Shown: positions 51,838 through 61,060 of the stretch, in pieces
How the letters are laid out: every line of letters starts with the position of its first letter
Position numbering within the stretch: position 1 is the first letter of the stretch
Program-made: the position numbers and the translations under genes
Source: Runella sp. CRIBMP
GTDB lineage: Bacteria; Bacteroidota; Bacteroidia; Cytophagales; Spirosomataceae
Assembly: GCF_009905605.1 (NCBI RefSeq)
Contig: NZ_JAAAKZ010000015.1
Location: 1 to 64,000, forward strand
DNA: 64,000 nucleotides
Direction: 5' to 3'
The notes under the pieces: generated by a model
The model's input: only the letters and a program-made list of their open reading frames with translations
What the model was told of the DNA's origin: nothing
Databases searched by the model: none

Positions 51838-53640
51838 CTAGTCCAACCGAATATCAACAACCGAAGCCCCAGCGGGGACCATTGGAAATACGTTTTCTTC
51901 TTTCTCCACGATTACTTCCAACAAATACGGCTTGTCTGATTTGAGCAAGGCATCTAGCGAGTCGCTCAGATTGTCGCGCTCAGAGCAAGTATGACCCGTA
52001 ATCCCGAAACCTTTGGCAATGGTTACAAAATCGGGGTTTTTCAGCTCCACAAATGAGTAGCGTTTTTCGAAGAACAGCTGTTGCCACTGCCGTACCATTC
52101 CCAAATAATTATTGTTGAGAATAATCAATTTTACGGCTAATCCGCTCTGCGCAATGGTTCCTAATTCTTGAATGGTCATCTGAAAACAACCATCACCAAT
52201 AAAGGCCACTACTTCACGGTCAGGAGCGCCTTTTTTGGCACCAAACGCAGCTGGAATAGCAAAACCCATGGTTCCTAATCCGCCCGAAGCAATGTATGAA
52301 TGTGGCTTTTTAAACTGGTAATACCGCGCTGCAATCATCTGATGCTGACCTACATCTGCAATAATACAGGCCTCTCCGTTGGTTTTTTGGGAAAGCATAT
52401 TCACCACTTCTGCCATCTTGATTTCTCCTTCTTCCTTCAATTCCCGACGGGTTACTTTCTGCTCTTCGATGACGTCAAATTTCTTAAATTCATTGCGCCA
52501 TGTAGAGTGATTGTTGGTCTTCACCAACGGAAGCAGCTTCCGCAAAGCTTCCTTTGCATCACCTACCACGGGGGCTTCTGCTTTGATGATTTTGTCAATC
52601 TCTGAGGGGTCTATTTCAATATGCACTACTCTAGCCTGACGAATGTACTTGGTGGCGTCGCCCGTTACGCGGTCGTCAAAACGCATTCCAATGGCAATAA
52701 TGACATCAGCTTGGTCGGTCAATACGTTGGGGCCGTAATTGCCGTGCATTCCCAACCAACCCACATAATTAGGGTGGTCAATCGGCATCGCCGACAATCC
52801 CAACAAAGTACTGGCGCAGGGAATATCGGTTTTTTCAACGAAAGCCTTCAGTTCTTCCATCGCTCCCGAAATCAACACACCGTGCCCAAATAAAATATAG
52901 GGTTTTTTGGCATTATTGATTAATTCCGCCGCTTTCTGTACGTGTTCATCTTTAGGAACAATACGGGGTTTGTAGCTGGCCAAACCCTCTATTTTTTTGT
53001 ATTGATAGGGCTTATCCATCATCCCGACCTGTGCATCCCGCGTAAAGTCAATCACTACGGGGCCGGGTTTTCCAGAAGTGGCAATATAAAACGCCTTAGC
53101 CATTACTTCTGGCACTTCGTCGGGGTGGGTGATTTGATAGTTCCACTTACACACGGGCGTTGTTACACCAATAATGTCGGTTTCCTGAAAAGCATCCGTT
53201 CCTAACAAAGTGGATTTTACCTGTCCGATGATGCACACCAAAGGCGTACAGTCGATAATGGCATCGGCGATGGGTGTCACTAAATTAGTACCGCCAGGGC
53301 CAGAAGTCACCAGACAAACGCCGGGTTTTCCGCTGGTACGGGCGTATCCCTGCGCCGCATGCCCAGCTCCTTGCTCATGCCGCACCAAAATATGGTCTAG
53401 GCGGTCGGTATAATCAAAGAGGGCATCATAGGTGGGCATGATGGCACCGCCCGGGTAGCCAAAAATCACTTCCGTCCCTTCGGCAATCAGTGATTCCATG
53501 AGCGCCTGCGCTCCCGACAAAAACCGAGGGCCTTCGGCAATAACGTCTGTTGTTGTCATTGGCTGAGCTGTTTCTTGCGTCAAAACAGCTTCTGCCGACG
53601 CAATTTCCTGTTGTGCAATCATGGTTAATTGGTTGTCCAT
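51838..53640 (-). CDS. ilvB: Acetolactate synthase large subunit
   Basis: 600 residues. ThDP-enzyme domains in order: the pyrimidine-binding domain with EVIFGYPGGAIMPTYDAL and HEQGAGHAAQGYAR, a central FAD-type domain, and the pyrophosphate domain with GDGCFQMTIQELGTIAQSGL ending in LNNNYLGMVRQWQ. An extra ~45-residue N-terminal segment (QQEIASAEAVLTQETAQ) precedes the catalytic domain and looks unstructured. It forms acetolactate or acetohydroxybutyrate, steps shared by valine, leucine and isoleucine. It is 37 bp after ilvD. Confidence 0.96.
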   Translation of the reverse strand: MDNQLTMIAQQEIASAEAVLTQETAQPMTTTDVIAEGPRFLSGAQALMESLIAEGTEVIFGYPGGAIMPTYDALFDYTDRLDHILVRHEQGAGHAAQGYARTSGKPGVCLVTSGPGGTNLVTPIADAIIDCTPLVCIIGQVKSTLLGTDAFQETDIIGVTTPVCKWNYQITHPDEVPEVMAKAFYIATSGKPGPVVIDFTRDAQVGMMDKPYQYKKIEGLASYKPRIVPKDEHVQKAAELINNAKKPYILFGHGVLISGAMEELKAFVEKTDIPCASTLLGLSAMPIDHPNYVGWLGMHGNYGPNVLTDQADVIIAIGMRFDDRVTGDATKYIRQARVVHIEIDPSEIDKIIKAEAPVVGDAKEALRKLLPLVKTNNHSTWRNEFKKFDVIEEQKVTRRELKEEGEIKMAEVVNMLSQKTNGEACIIADVGQHQMIAARYYQFKKPHSYIASGGLGTMGFAIPAAFGAKKGAPDREVVAFIGDGCFQMTIQELGTIAQSGLAVKLIILNNNYLGMVRQWQQLFFEKRYSFVELKNPDFVTIAKGFGITGHTCSERDNLSDSLDALLKSDKPYLLEVIVEKEENVFPMVPAGASVVDIRLD

Positions 53641-53677
53641 GACGGATATGGTTTTTAATTTGTTGTTGCTTTATTAA

Positions 53678-55363
53678 TTATGCTTCATCCGTTACACAGC
53701 CTTCGCTTGCTGACTTCACATTGCGGATGTATTTGCCCAACGTTCCTTTTTTGAACGGCGGCTCAGGTTGTTTCCACTCCTTGCGGCGCTCGGCCAGTTC
53801 TTCGTCCGACACGTGCAGTTGTAGTACGTTGTTTACGGCATCAATCGTAATTTTATCACCGTCTTTTACCAAGCCAATTGTTCCGCCCATGTAGGCTTCT
53901 GGCGTGATGTGGCCTACCACAAAACCGTGCGTACCACCCGAAAAACGACCATCGGTAATCATCGCGATTTTGTCACCAAGGCCTGCTCCCATTACTGCCG
54001 ATGTTGGCTTAAGCATTTCGGGCATACCCGGACCGCCTTTGGGACCTTCATTGCGAATCACGACGACATGCCCCGCTTTGATTTCGCCTTTTGAAATGTA
54101 TTCAATCACTTCTTCTTCGCGCTCACATACCTTGGCGATTCCTTCAAAACGCTCACCTTCTTTGCCCGTAATCTTGGCCACGGCACCTTCCGTTGCCAAG
54201 TTTCCGTACATGATTTGTAAGTGCCCCGTTGGTTTGAGGGGCGTCGAAAGCGGGAAAATGATTTTTTGGGTATCGAAATTCAAATCAGGAGCTTCGGCCA
54301 AATTCTCAGCGATGGTTTTGCCCGTTACGGTCAAGCAATCGCCGTGCAAAAGGCCCTGCTGATACAAATACTTCATAATGGCCGGAACCCCGCCAATGGC
54401 CAGTACATCTTCCATATAATACTTACCAGACGGTTTAAGGTCGGCAATCAACGGCGTACGGTCCGAAATATCCTGAATGTCTTTTAACGTAAAATCTACT
54501 TCTGCGGCACGGGCAATGGCCAAATAATGCAACACAGCGTTGGTCGAACCACCCAATGCCATCACCACCGTCATGGCGTTTTCAAAGGCTTTGCGCGTCA
54601 TGATGTCGCGCGGGCAAATGTTTTTCTCCAGCAATTGTTTCATGGCCGCTCCAATGGCGATGCACTCCGCTTTTTTGCCTTCATGTGTGGCTGGATAGGT
54701 CGATGAATTGGGTAACGTTAAGCCCATTGCTTCCATGGAGCTGGCCATGGTATTGGCCGTATACATTCCGCCGCATGCTCCTGCCCCTGGAATCGCATTT
54801 TGAATAACCCCTTCGTAATCGTCGTCCGAAATCGTTCCAGCAAACTTTTTACCCAAGGCTTCAAATGCAGAAATAATGTCAAGTTTCTGTCCTTTATATT
54901 CTCCCGTTCGGATTGTTCCGCCGTAGACCAACATGGCAGGACGGTTCAAACGGGCAATGGCTATCATGGCACCAGGCATATTTTTATCACAACCTACCAC
55001 CGCAATCACTCCATCGTACCATTGAGCCCCCACTACGTTTTCGATAGAATCGGCAATCAAGTCACGGCTAGGCAGCGAATAGCTCATCCCGTCGTTGCCG
55101 TTGGTCATGCCATCAGATACGCCAATGGTGTGAAAAATAAGGCCGACCATGCCATTTTCCTGAATTCCTTTTTTTACATGCACCGACAATCCGTTGAGGT
55201 GCATGTTGCAGGTGTTTCCTTCATAACCCGTACTGGCAATGCCAATTTGGGCTTTTTGCATGTCTTCTTTGGTCAATCCTACGCCATAAAGCATGGCTTT
55301 GGCGGCTGGATTTGTTACTTCTTGCGTAAGCGTGCGGCTAAATTTGTTAAGTTGTTCTGACAT
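53678..55363 (-). CDS. ilvD: Dihydroxy-acid dehydratase
   Basis: 561 residues of standard IlvD length. Iron-sulphur Cys residues are in [24 protein letters not shown] and [14 protein letters not shown]. The C-terminal substrate region is [21 protein letters not shown]. It is the first structural gene of the ilvD-ilvB-ilvN run, preceded by a leader peptide and attenuator whose U-run ends 18 bp before its ATG. Confidence 0.97.
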   Translation of the reverse strand: MSEQLNKFSRTLTQEVTNPAAKAMLYGVGLTKEDMQKAQIGIASTGYEGNTCNMHLNGLSVHVKKGIQENGMVGLIFHTIGVSDGMTNGNDGMSYSLPSRDLIADSIENVVGAQWYDGVIAVVGCDKNMPGAMIAIARLNRPAMLVYGGTIRTGEYKGQKLDIISAFEALGKKFAGTISDDDYEGVIQNAIPGAGACGGMYTANTMASSMEAMGLTLPNSSTYPATHEGKKAECIAIGAAMKQLLEKNICPRDIMTRKAFENAMTVVMALGGSTNAVLHYLAIARAAEVDFTLKDIQDISDRTPLIADLKPSGKYYMEDVLAIGGVPAIMKYLYQQGLLHGDCLTVTGKTIAENLAEAPDLNFDTQKIIFPLSTPLKPTGHLQIMYGNLATEGAVAKITGKEGERFEGIAKVCEREEEVIEYISKGEIKAGHVVVIRNEGPKGGPGMPEMLKPTSAVMGAGLGDKIAMITDGRFSGGTHGFVVGHITPEAYMGGTIGLVKDGDKITIDAVNNVLQLHVSDEELAERRKEWKQPEPPFKKGTLGKYIRNVKSASEGCVTDEA

Positions 55364-55381
55364 ATAGGAGATTGGTTTTAC

Positions 55382-55419
55382 AAAAAAGCCTCACTCATCT
55401 TTCGGTGTGAGTGAGGCTT
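55382..55419 (-). terminator. Attenuator terminator of ilvD operon
   Basis: On the minus strand AAGCCTCACTC pairs perfectly with GAGTGAGGCTT (11 bp, 12-nt loop), followed by T6. The last T ends 18 nt before the ilvD ATG. It shares its 5' arm with the antiterminator, so only one of the two can form. Confidence 0.88.
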
Positions 55420-55450
55420 CGACGGTAGCAATCGGAATCCACTCACACCG
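55403..55450 (-). promoter_or_regulatory. Antiterminator stem of ilvD attenuator
   Basis: On the minus-strand RNA, CGGTGTGAGTG (covering leader codons 17, 18 and the stop) is perfectly complementary over 11 bp to CACTCACACCG. The latter includes five bases of the terminator's 5' arm. A ribosome stalled earlier in the Ile/Val run leaves the first segment free to pair and blocks termination. A ribosome reaching the stop masks it and lets the terminator form. Confidence 0.82.
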
Positions 55451-55499
55451 TTTGGGTGCAAAGAATGACGACCACGACCACAATTATATTAGCAAACAT
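55443..55499 (-). CDS. ilvL: Branched-chain amino acid leader peptide of ilvD operon
   Basis: An 18-codon ORF encodes MFANIIVVVVVILCTQTV followed by TGA. Residues 5-13 are nine consecutive Ile, Val or Leu codons (Ile2, Val5, Ile, Leu), which is far from chance and is the hallmark of an ilv leader peptide. It lies upstream of ilvD on the same strand, and its stop codon is inside the antiterminator segment. An A-rich tract (CTAAA) precedes the ATG, as expected for Bacteroidota starts without Shine-Dalgarno. The ORF is too short for ordinary gene callers. The peptide itself presumably has no function beyond ribosome stalling when charged tRNA-Ile, -Val or -Leu is scarce. Confidence 0.85.
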   Translation of the reverse strand: MFANIIVVVVVILCTQTV

Positions 55500-55523
55500 T
55501 TTAGAGCAAATTTTTTCTGATAG

Positions 55524-55557
55524 CGAAATTACGCTAATTGCGTATTTGCGTTACAAA
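55524..55557 (-). promoter_or_regulatory. Putative promoter of the ilvD operon
   Basis: On the minus strand TTTG, 22 nt, then TAATTTCG: one mismatch from TAnnTTTG. Transcription would start about 18 nt before the leader-peptide ATG, which fits an attenuation leader. Confidence 0.55.
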
Positions 55558-55821
55558 TAAAACCGGTCAGGATTTATTTTCCAAACAAAAGTTAATTTTT
55601 TTGCATTATCCCAACCCAAAAACGCCTATACTGCCTCTGAAGGCACAAAAAATTGTCACTTCTTTTGATTCTCCTCTTTTAATGATTTTAACAAAAATCT
55701 AGGCTTGTTTTAGTATCCTTACAATCACTTATTGTATTATGCCAATAAATATACAACATTATGAAACTTTTTATATAACTTTTCTACTATATAAGCATTA
55801 TTCATTAAAATTCGTACAGCA

Positions 55822-56085
55822 ATGTTAGAGATAATGGGCTATGTAGCGGGTGCATTAACCACGCTTGCCTTTATTCCCCAGGTTTTACAGATTTACCGTA
55901 CTAAATCTGCCAAAGACGTTTCACTCGCCATGTTTTTGTTGTTTACCGTTGGTGTAGCGCTTTGGCTCGGTTATGGCATCATGGCGCATTCTTTTCCAGT
56001 TGTGGCCGCCAACGCCACCACGCTGGTTCTTTCGTTTGTTATTCTTTATTTTAAATGGAAATACACCCGTTCTTCCAATATATAG
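55822..56085 (+). CDS. SemiSWEET sugar transporter
   Basis: 87 residues forming one three-helix PQ-loop bundle: MGYVAGALTTLAFIPQVLQIYRTKSAKDVSLAMF (PQ motif in TM1), TVGVALWLGYGIMAHSFPVVAANATTLVLSFVILYFKW. The size and motif order are those of bacterial SemiSWEETs, which dimerise in the inner membrane to carry sugars. It is monocistronic and divergent from the ilvD leader region. The spacer upstream is AT-rich with no other gene. Confidence 0.93.
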   Translation: MLEIMGYVAGALTTLAFIPQVLQIYRTKSAKDVSLAMFLLFTVGVALWLGYGIMAHSFPVVAANATTLVLSFVILYFKWKYTRSSNI

Positions 56086-56089
56086 TGCA

Positions 56090-56124
56090 TAAAAAAGCCC
56101 TTTCTCTCGCCGAGAGAAAGGGCT
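56090..56124 (-). terminator. Terminator of pyk
   Basis: AGCCCTTTCTCTCG and its complement form a long stem with a tiny loop. On the minus strand it is followed by T6, 22 bp after the pyk stop. The plus-strand SemiSWEET transcript also runs into it. Confidence 0.88.
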
Positions 56125-56145
56125 GAAAACTTCACCGAAAGCGGA

Positions 56146-57603
56146 TTAGTCTACAATACTCAATTTAACCGCGTTGGTTTTGCGGTGCTTGCTGACTGGC
56201 ATACTCAGCGTGTTTACGAAAATATCTCCCGTATGCAACGCTCCTTTTTCAACAAGAACCCTTTTGATATCGTCAATTAAATCATCCGTCGAAAGGTCTT
56301 CACGATCATAATACACCGACTTCACTCCCCAGTACAACGACAGCGCACACATGAGCGAGCGGCTGGGCGTAAAGACGTACAAATCAGCTTCTGGACGGTG
56401 ATGTGACAAACGCACACCCGTATAACCAGAACGTGTGACCCCGATAATCGCCTTTGCGTGGGTATCACGCGCCAAGCGACAAGCGCTCATTACTACGTTG
56501 TCATTCAACACATTAGGACCAGGGTTATCATTAACGGCGGCGTGATATTTGAAATAAATTTCGGTATCATCCGCTTTTTTCTTCGCTTCCGTTTGTTCTA
56601 CCTGACGAATCGTCTGTGCCATGCTCGTAACGGCCTCAATGGGGTATTTGCCAGAGGCAGTTTCTGCGCTGAGCATCACGGCATCGGCACCGTCTAGTAC
56701 AGAATTGGCAATATCATTGATTTCTGCCCGCGTAGGCCGTGGGGCATCAATCATGCTTTCGAGCATCTGCGTAGCTACGATAACGGGCTTAGCGGCGCGA
56801 TTACATTTCTCCACAATCATTTTCTGAATCATGGGAACTTCTTCGGCGGGCAATTCTACGCCCAAATCTCCACGAGCCACCATAATGGCATCGGTGGCTT
56901 CAATGATGGCATCAATGTTTTCGATGGCTTCGGGCTTTTCAATTTTAGCCACCACTCGAATGCTCTTGCCTTTTGCTTTGATATAATCTTTAACCTCCTG
57001 AATATCAGATGCATAGCGCACAAATGACAACGCTATCCAGTCTACATCATTTTCCAATCCAAATTCAAGGTCTTCGTAGTCTTTTTCAGTCACCGACGGC
57101 ATCGAGACCTTGGTATTCGGAAGGTTTACTCCTTTTTTAGACTTCAGTATACCGTCATAGACTACCTCCGTTATTACATCGGTTCCTTCGATTCCTACTA
57201 CTTTTACTTCTAGCTTACCATCATCCATCAGGATGCGCTCGCCCATTTTTACGTCTTGGTACATTCCTTTGTAAGGAGTACTTACGCGCTCGGAAGTACC
57301 AATAATATCGTCATTGGTAAACACTAATTTTTGGCCTGCTATAATTTTCACACCGTCTTTGCTTTCGACATTGCCGATGCGAATTTTAGGGCCCTGCAAA
57401 TCCTGCAAAATTCCAACGCTGAGACCGTAGGTAGCATTATTTTGGCGGATTTTCTGAATACGTTCCAAGTGATCGGCGTGAGAGCCGTGCGAGAAATTCA
57501 GTCGGAATACATTCACCCCTGCCTGTACAAGTGAATACAGAAGTTCAGATGTTTCTGAAGCAGGGCCTACGGTGGCAACAATCTTGGTCTTTTTATTGAT
57601 CAT
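56146..57603 (-). CDS. pyk: Pyruvate kinase
   Basis: 485 residues. KIVATVGPASE at the N-terminus, FRLNFSHGSH, the B-domain, catalytic Lys in IVAKIEKPEAIENIDAI, the ligand loop MVARGDLGVELP, and the C-terminal allosteric domain. It converts phosphoenolpyruvate and ADP to pyruvate and ATP. It lies 30 bp after priA on the same strand and has its own terminator. Confidence 0.97.
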   Translation of the reverse strand: MINKKTKIVATVGPASETSELLYSLVQAGVNVFRLNFSHGSHADHLERIQKIRQNNATYGLSVGILQDLQGPKIRIGNVESKDGVKIIAGQKLVFTNDDIIGTSERVSTPYKGMYQDVKMGERILMDDGKLEVKVVGIEGTDVITEVVYDGILKSKKGVNLPNTKVSMPSVTEKDYEDLEFGLENDVDWIALSFVRYASDIQEVKDYIKAKGKSIRVVAKIEKPEAIENIDAIIEATDAIMVARGDLGVELPAEEVPMIQKMIVEKCNRAAKPVIVATQMLESMIDAPRPTRAEINDIANSVLDGADAVMLSAETASGKYPIEAVTSMAQTIRQVEQTEAKKKADDTEIYFKYHAAVNDNPGPNVLNDNVVMSACRLARDTHAKAIIGVTRSGYTGVRLSHHRPEADLYVFTPSRSLMCALSLYWGVKSVYYDREDLSTDDLIDDIKRVLVEKGALHTGDIFVNTLSMPVSKHRKTNAVKLSIVD

Positions 57604-57633
57604 CTTTTGGCTAGGTTTTTTTGATGGGTATTA

Positions 57634-60150
57634 TTAGAGGCAATCTACATCAATGGTTACATCAGCCCCTTTTAATGTTTTATCGGTCAGAATATCCGTC
57701 ACTTTTTCGAGGATAAAAGTCTTTGCGGCCTTAAAATTAACTTTTTCGCGCTCGAGTTTTATAAGAATGTCAAACAAAAACCGATTTCGGATGCGTTCGA
57801 CCAGCGGCGGCTGCGGTCCTAGCACCCGGTCTTCCCCCATTTTTTCCATTAAAAGATGGGTAAGTTTTTCGGCTCCCTGACGCGCCACACTTTGCTCCAA
57901 ATGCCTGACAGTCAATTTTATAAGCCTCGTAAACGGCGGATATTTGAATTGCTCTCGCTCCACAATTTCTTCGGCGTACATTCCTTCGTAATCGTTCGCA
58001 ATAATTTTTTGTAAAATCTTTTGATTTGTGTTTCCCGTCTGAATTAATACCCTCCCTTTGCGGTCTGCCCGGCGCCCAGCCCGGCCGCTCACCTGCGTTA
58101 TCAACTGAAACGCCCTTTCGGTTGAGCGTAAATCAGGAAAGTGAATCATCCGGTCGGCATCAAAAACGCCCACCATACTTACATTCTCAAAGTCAAGTCC
58201 TTTACTAATCATTTGGGTCCCCACCAAAATATCTACGTTGCCCTGCTCAATGTCTTCAATCATTTCTTTGTAGGCATTTTTGGCACGGGTCGTATCCAAG
58301 TCCATCCGGGCGACACGGGCCGTAGGGAAGAAAATTTTGAGTTGATCTTCCAGCTTTTCGGTCCCGAATCCTACGGTGCGCACTTTGGTAGAACCGCAAC
58401 TAGGGCAAAATTTCGGCACTTCTTCTTTATGCCCACAATAATGACACCGAAGCTCGGCGTCTTTTTGGTGATATGTCAAACTTACGGCGCAATTTTCACA
58501 TTCGCCAATCCACCCACATTCTTCGCATTGTAGATAAGAAGAATACCCCCGACGATTTTGAAAGATGATGCTCTGTTCGTTTCGGGCCAGCGTTTCGCGC
58601 AGTTCCTCCACCAAAACCGACGAAAATTCATATTTCATCTTTTTTGTTTTGCGCTCTTGCTTAGTATCAATCAGCACAAATTCGGGCATACTGGCCTTAC
58701 CGAAGCGCTCGGTCAATTTCACCAAACCGTAGCGGCCATTCAAGGCCTGATAATACGATTCCAAGGCGGGCGTGGCCGAACCCAACAGCACTTTGGCCTG
58801 CTGGTGTTGCGCGGCCACAATCGACACATCGCGGGCATGATAACGCGGTGCAGGGTCATATTGTTTGTAGGAACTTTCGTGCTCTTCGTCGACGATGATT
58901 AGCCCGAGAGCGTCAAAGGGTAGAAAAATAGCCGAACGCACGCCCACCACCAACTGAAACTGCCCCGAGACGACTCCTTTCCAGACTTCTACGCGCTCGT
59001 TGTCGGAAAATTTGGAGTGGTAAATGCCCAGTTTATCGCCGAAAACTTTTTTCAGGCGAACCACAATCTGGGTCGTAAGGGCGATTTCGGGCAGTAAAAA
59101 CAGCACCTGTGAGCCGCTTTCCAGTACTTGCTGGGCGAGGTGAATGTACACTTCGGTTTTGCCGCTCCCCGTCACTCCGTGGAGCAATACCGTATCTTTT
59201 TCCTGAAATAGATTAATAATCTCGTCAAATGCGCGTTGTTGCGCCGTGGTCAGTTTAATATTAACGCCTGCCGTAAAATCTGGCTTTACCTCCGCAAATC
59301 GCGATACGGTCACTTCAAATTCTTCAAAAACACCTTTCTTTATCAGCGTACTCAATGCCGAATCGGAGATTTCTTCATTTTGGGTAAAAAAACTCTTTTC
59401 TAAGCCCGTACGATTGGCATACGGGTCATTTTGGATTGGCACTTGACTCATATAACGCATCACAACTTCCTGTTGCTTAGGCGTTTTGTCGAGTTGACCA
59501 ATCAAATCCATCAGGTTTTCACGGGTTTCGTACCGCCCCGTCAGTTTAACTTTTTTCTGAATTTTGGGCTTATATTTTTCACGTACTTCTTCGTACAGAA
59601 TAACGGCCCGCTTGCCAATCAACGATTTGATGATGTGGTTGATATTCTGATCACCCACCCGCTTTCCTACTTCTTCGTAGGTGAGGGATTGGTATTTTTT
59701 TATCTCTTCCAAAAGGCCGGCTTCCTCTTCGGTCAACAGGTCAAAATACTCAAAATCGGGATTGTACTGAATTTTGGATTGGCTCGTAATCTTCAGTCCA
59801 GACGGAAGAGCTACGTTGAGCACCTCCCCTACGCTGCACAAATAATAATCGGCAATCCAGTTAAAAAGGGCGATTTGGTAAGGAGTTACCAAGGGCTCAT
59901 CATCCAGTAGTTCACCAATGTATTTGGCCTGATAACGCGACGGCGGGGTGGTATGAATATGGGCCACAACACCCGTTACAACACGGTTTTTGCCAAAAGG
60001 AACAACTACTCTAGCCCCGTTTTTGATGGCAGCGTTGAAAACTCTCGGAACGCGATACGTAAACAATTGTCTCACCGGAACCGGCAAGATTAAATCCGCA
60101 AACAGCGTAACTTCTTCTAAGCCAAAATCGTCATTTTCTGCAGTTAGCAC
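57634..60150 (-). CDS. priA: Primosomal protein N' (replication restart helicase PriA)
   Basis: 838 residues. The N-terminal 3'-DNA-binding domain (FADLILPVPVRQLFTYRVP) is followed by Walker A HGVTGSGKTEVYI, DEEH box VDEEHESSYKQ, and GSATPALES. Between helicase lobes lies the zinc-binding region with paired Cys: CEECGWIGECENC, CHYCGHKE, CPSCGS. Motifs V/VI (VSGRAGRRADRKGRV) precede the C-terminal domain. It is of full length. It restarts stalled replication forks. It is upstream of pyk by 30 bp. Confidence 0.96.
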   Translation of the reverse strand: MLTAENDDFGLEEVTLFADLILPVPVRQLFTYRVPRVFNAAIKNGARVVVPFGKNRVVTGVVAHIHTTPPSRYQAKYIGELLDDEPLVTPYQIALFNWIADYYLCSVGEVLNVALPSGLKITSQSKIQYNPDFEYFDLLTEEEAGLLEEIKKYQSLTYEEVGKRVGDQNINHIIKSLIGKRAVILYEEVREKYKPKIQKKVKLTGRYETRENLMDLIGQLDKTPKQQEVVMRYMSQVPIQNDPYANRTGLEKSFFTQNEEISDSALSTLIKKGVFEEFEVTVSRFAEVKPDFTAGVNIKLTTAQQRAFDEIINLFQEKDTVLLHGVTGSGKTEVYIHLAQQVLESGSQVLFLLPEIALTTQIVVRLKKVFGDKLGIYHSKFSDNERVEVWKGVVSGQFQLVVGVRSAIFLPFDALGLIIVDEEHESSYKQYDPAPRYHARDVSIVAAQHQQAKVLLGSATPALESYYQALNGRYGLVKLTERFGKASMPEFVLIDTKQERKTKKMKYEFSSVLVEELRETLARNEQSIIFQNRRGYSSYLQCEECGWIGECENCAVSLTYHQKDAELRCHYCGHKEEVPKFCPSCGSTKVRTVGFGTEKLEDQLKIFFPTARVARMDLDTTRAKNAYKEMIEDIEQGNVDILVGTQMISKGLDFENVSMVGVFDADRMIHFPDLRSTERAFQLITQVSGRAGRRADRKGRVLIQTGNTNQKILQKIIANDYEGMYAEEIVEREQFKYPPFTRLIKLTVRHLEQSVARQGAEKLTHLLMEKMGEDRVLGPQPPLVERIRNRFLFDILIKLEREKVNFKAAKTFILEKVTDILTDKTLKGADVTIDVDCL

Positions 60151-61060
60151 TCTATTTTAAAGCCAAAGTTGAAAGCGCAAGATAATGCTTTCGTTAGATA
60201 TTTTTAAGCATGATAGGATATTTGACATAAGCCAACATGCCAAATAATTCATCTTTGCTAAGTTGGTAATACTCAACAAAAACATGAATCAAATTATATT
60301 TCAACTTAATTTGAATTTACAAAACCACGCAGTGACCTGCAATGGTAGATGGTTCATTCATCTACCCAATTTCTACTATATTTCTGGATAGCTTCTTCCT
60401 TTTTAAGTACCCAATTGAAGCCAAAGCTTTTATGTGATTTTCGACGTGTTTTGCTAAAAGCACTTTTATCCCAGAATACACAAACCAGTCGCAACAAAAG
60501 GTAAAAATATATACCTTATAGAGCAAACCCTCTCTTTTTCAATGGTTTAAAAACACGACAATAGCCTCGTAAATCAGCAAAAACAAATGCTTTGGCATCA
60601 TATTTGTTAAAGTCGCTCTCCTGCCTTTGACTTTGACCAATTTTGTAAAACAACATTTCGTAGATAAAAATTAAAATTATTCCACATAGTTTTTCACAAC
60701 ACTTCCTCTACCCCATCCCTATCCCTTTAAGCTCATTTACAACCCCTTTCTCTTTCACTACCCCCACTCTCTTACCTATTTCCAGTAAATTCAATTTACA
60801 ATGGCAGGGTATTTGAAATTAAATTAATATGACAAATATAAAGATCTACTTTTAGCTTTTTTGTTTAATAAAACCAAAAAATAGACATGCAGTTTTTAAC
60901 CCAAAATGGCCAAACACCCTTTAAATACAACCTTTTAAAGTATACCCAACATACTTTAAAAGGAAACAAAATTTCATAAACATCTATTTGTCAAGCATTT
61001 ATCTTGTTTAAATAATATACCTATTTGGTTTGAATGAATCATTTAACATTTACCTACATC
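60151..61060. other. Long AT-rich intergenic region
   Basis: About 0.9 kb lies between divergent priA and the large secreted protein. It holds a decayed coding remnant on the minus strand (annotated separately) and a 34-codon plus-strand ORF at 60284 (MNQIIFQLNLNLQ) without support. The rest, notably 60690-61060, is AT-rich with pyrimidine-rich tracts and no recognisable gene, RNA or strong hairpin. It presumably includes the promoter of the secreted protein. Confidence 0.5.
60354..60656 (-). pseudogene. Decayed coding remnant of unknown family
   Basis: One reading frame with a single internal TAA gives two protein-like stretches. The first has an ATG and includes MLFYKIGQSQRQESDF, YDAKAFVFADLRGY and FKPLKKRG. 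The second includes VFWDKSAFSKTRRKSHKSFG and KKEEAIQKYSRNWVDE. The amino-acid composition (balanced charge, aromatic residues) is unlike random AT-rich translation. I recognise no family. This is probably a degraded accessory gene. Confidence 0.35.

Noticed and set aside
56119-56144. GAAAACTTCACCGAAAGCGG near the pyk stop resembling the 28-bp repeats at 22.7 kb
   Set aside because: The match is partial (no TTGGCGG half and no dyad), so chance similarity cannot be excluded.
60284-60388. 34-codon plus-strand ORF beginning MNQIIFQLNLNLQ
   Set aside because: It is short, AT-rich, has no partner or conservation evidence, and overlaps the minus-strand remnant.
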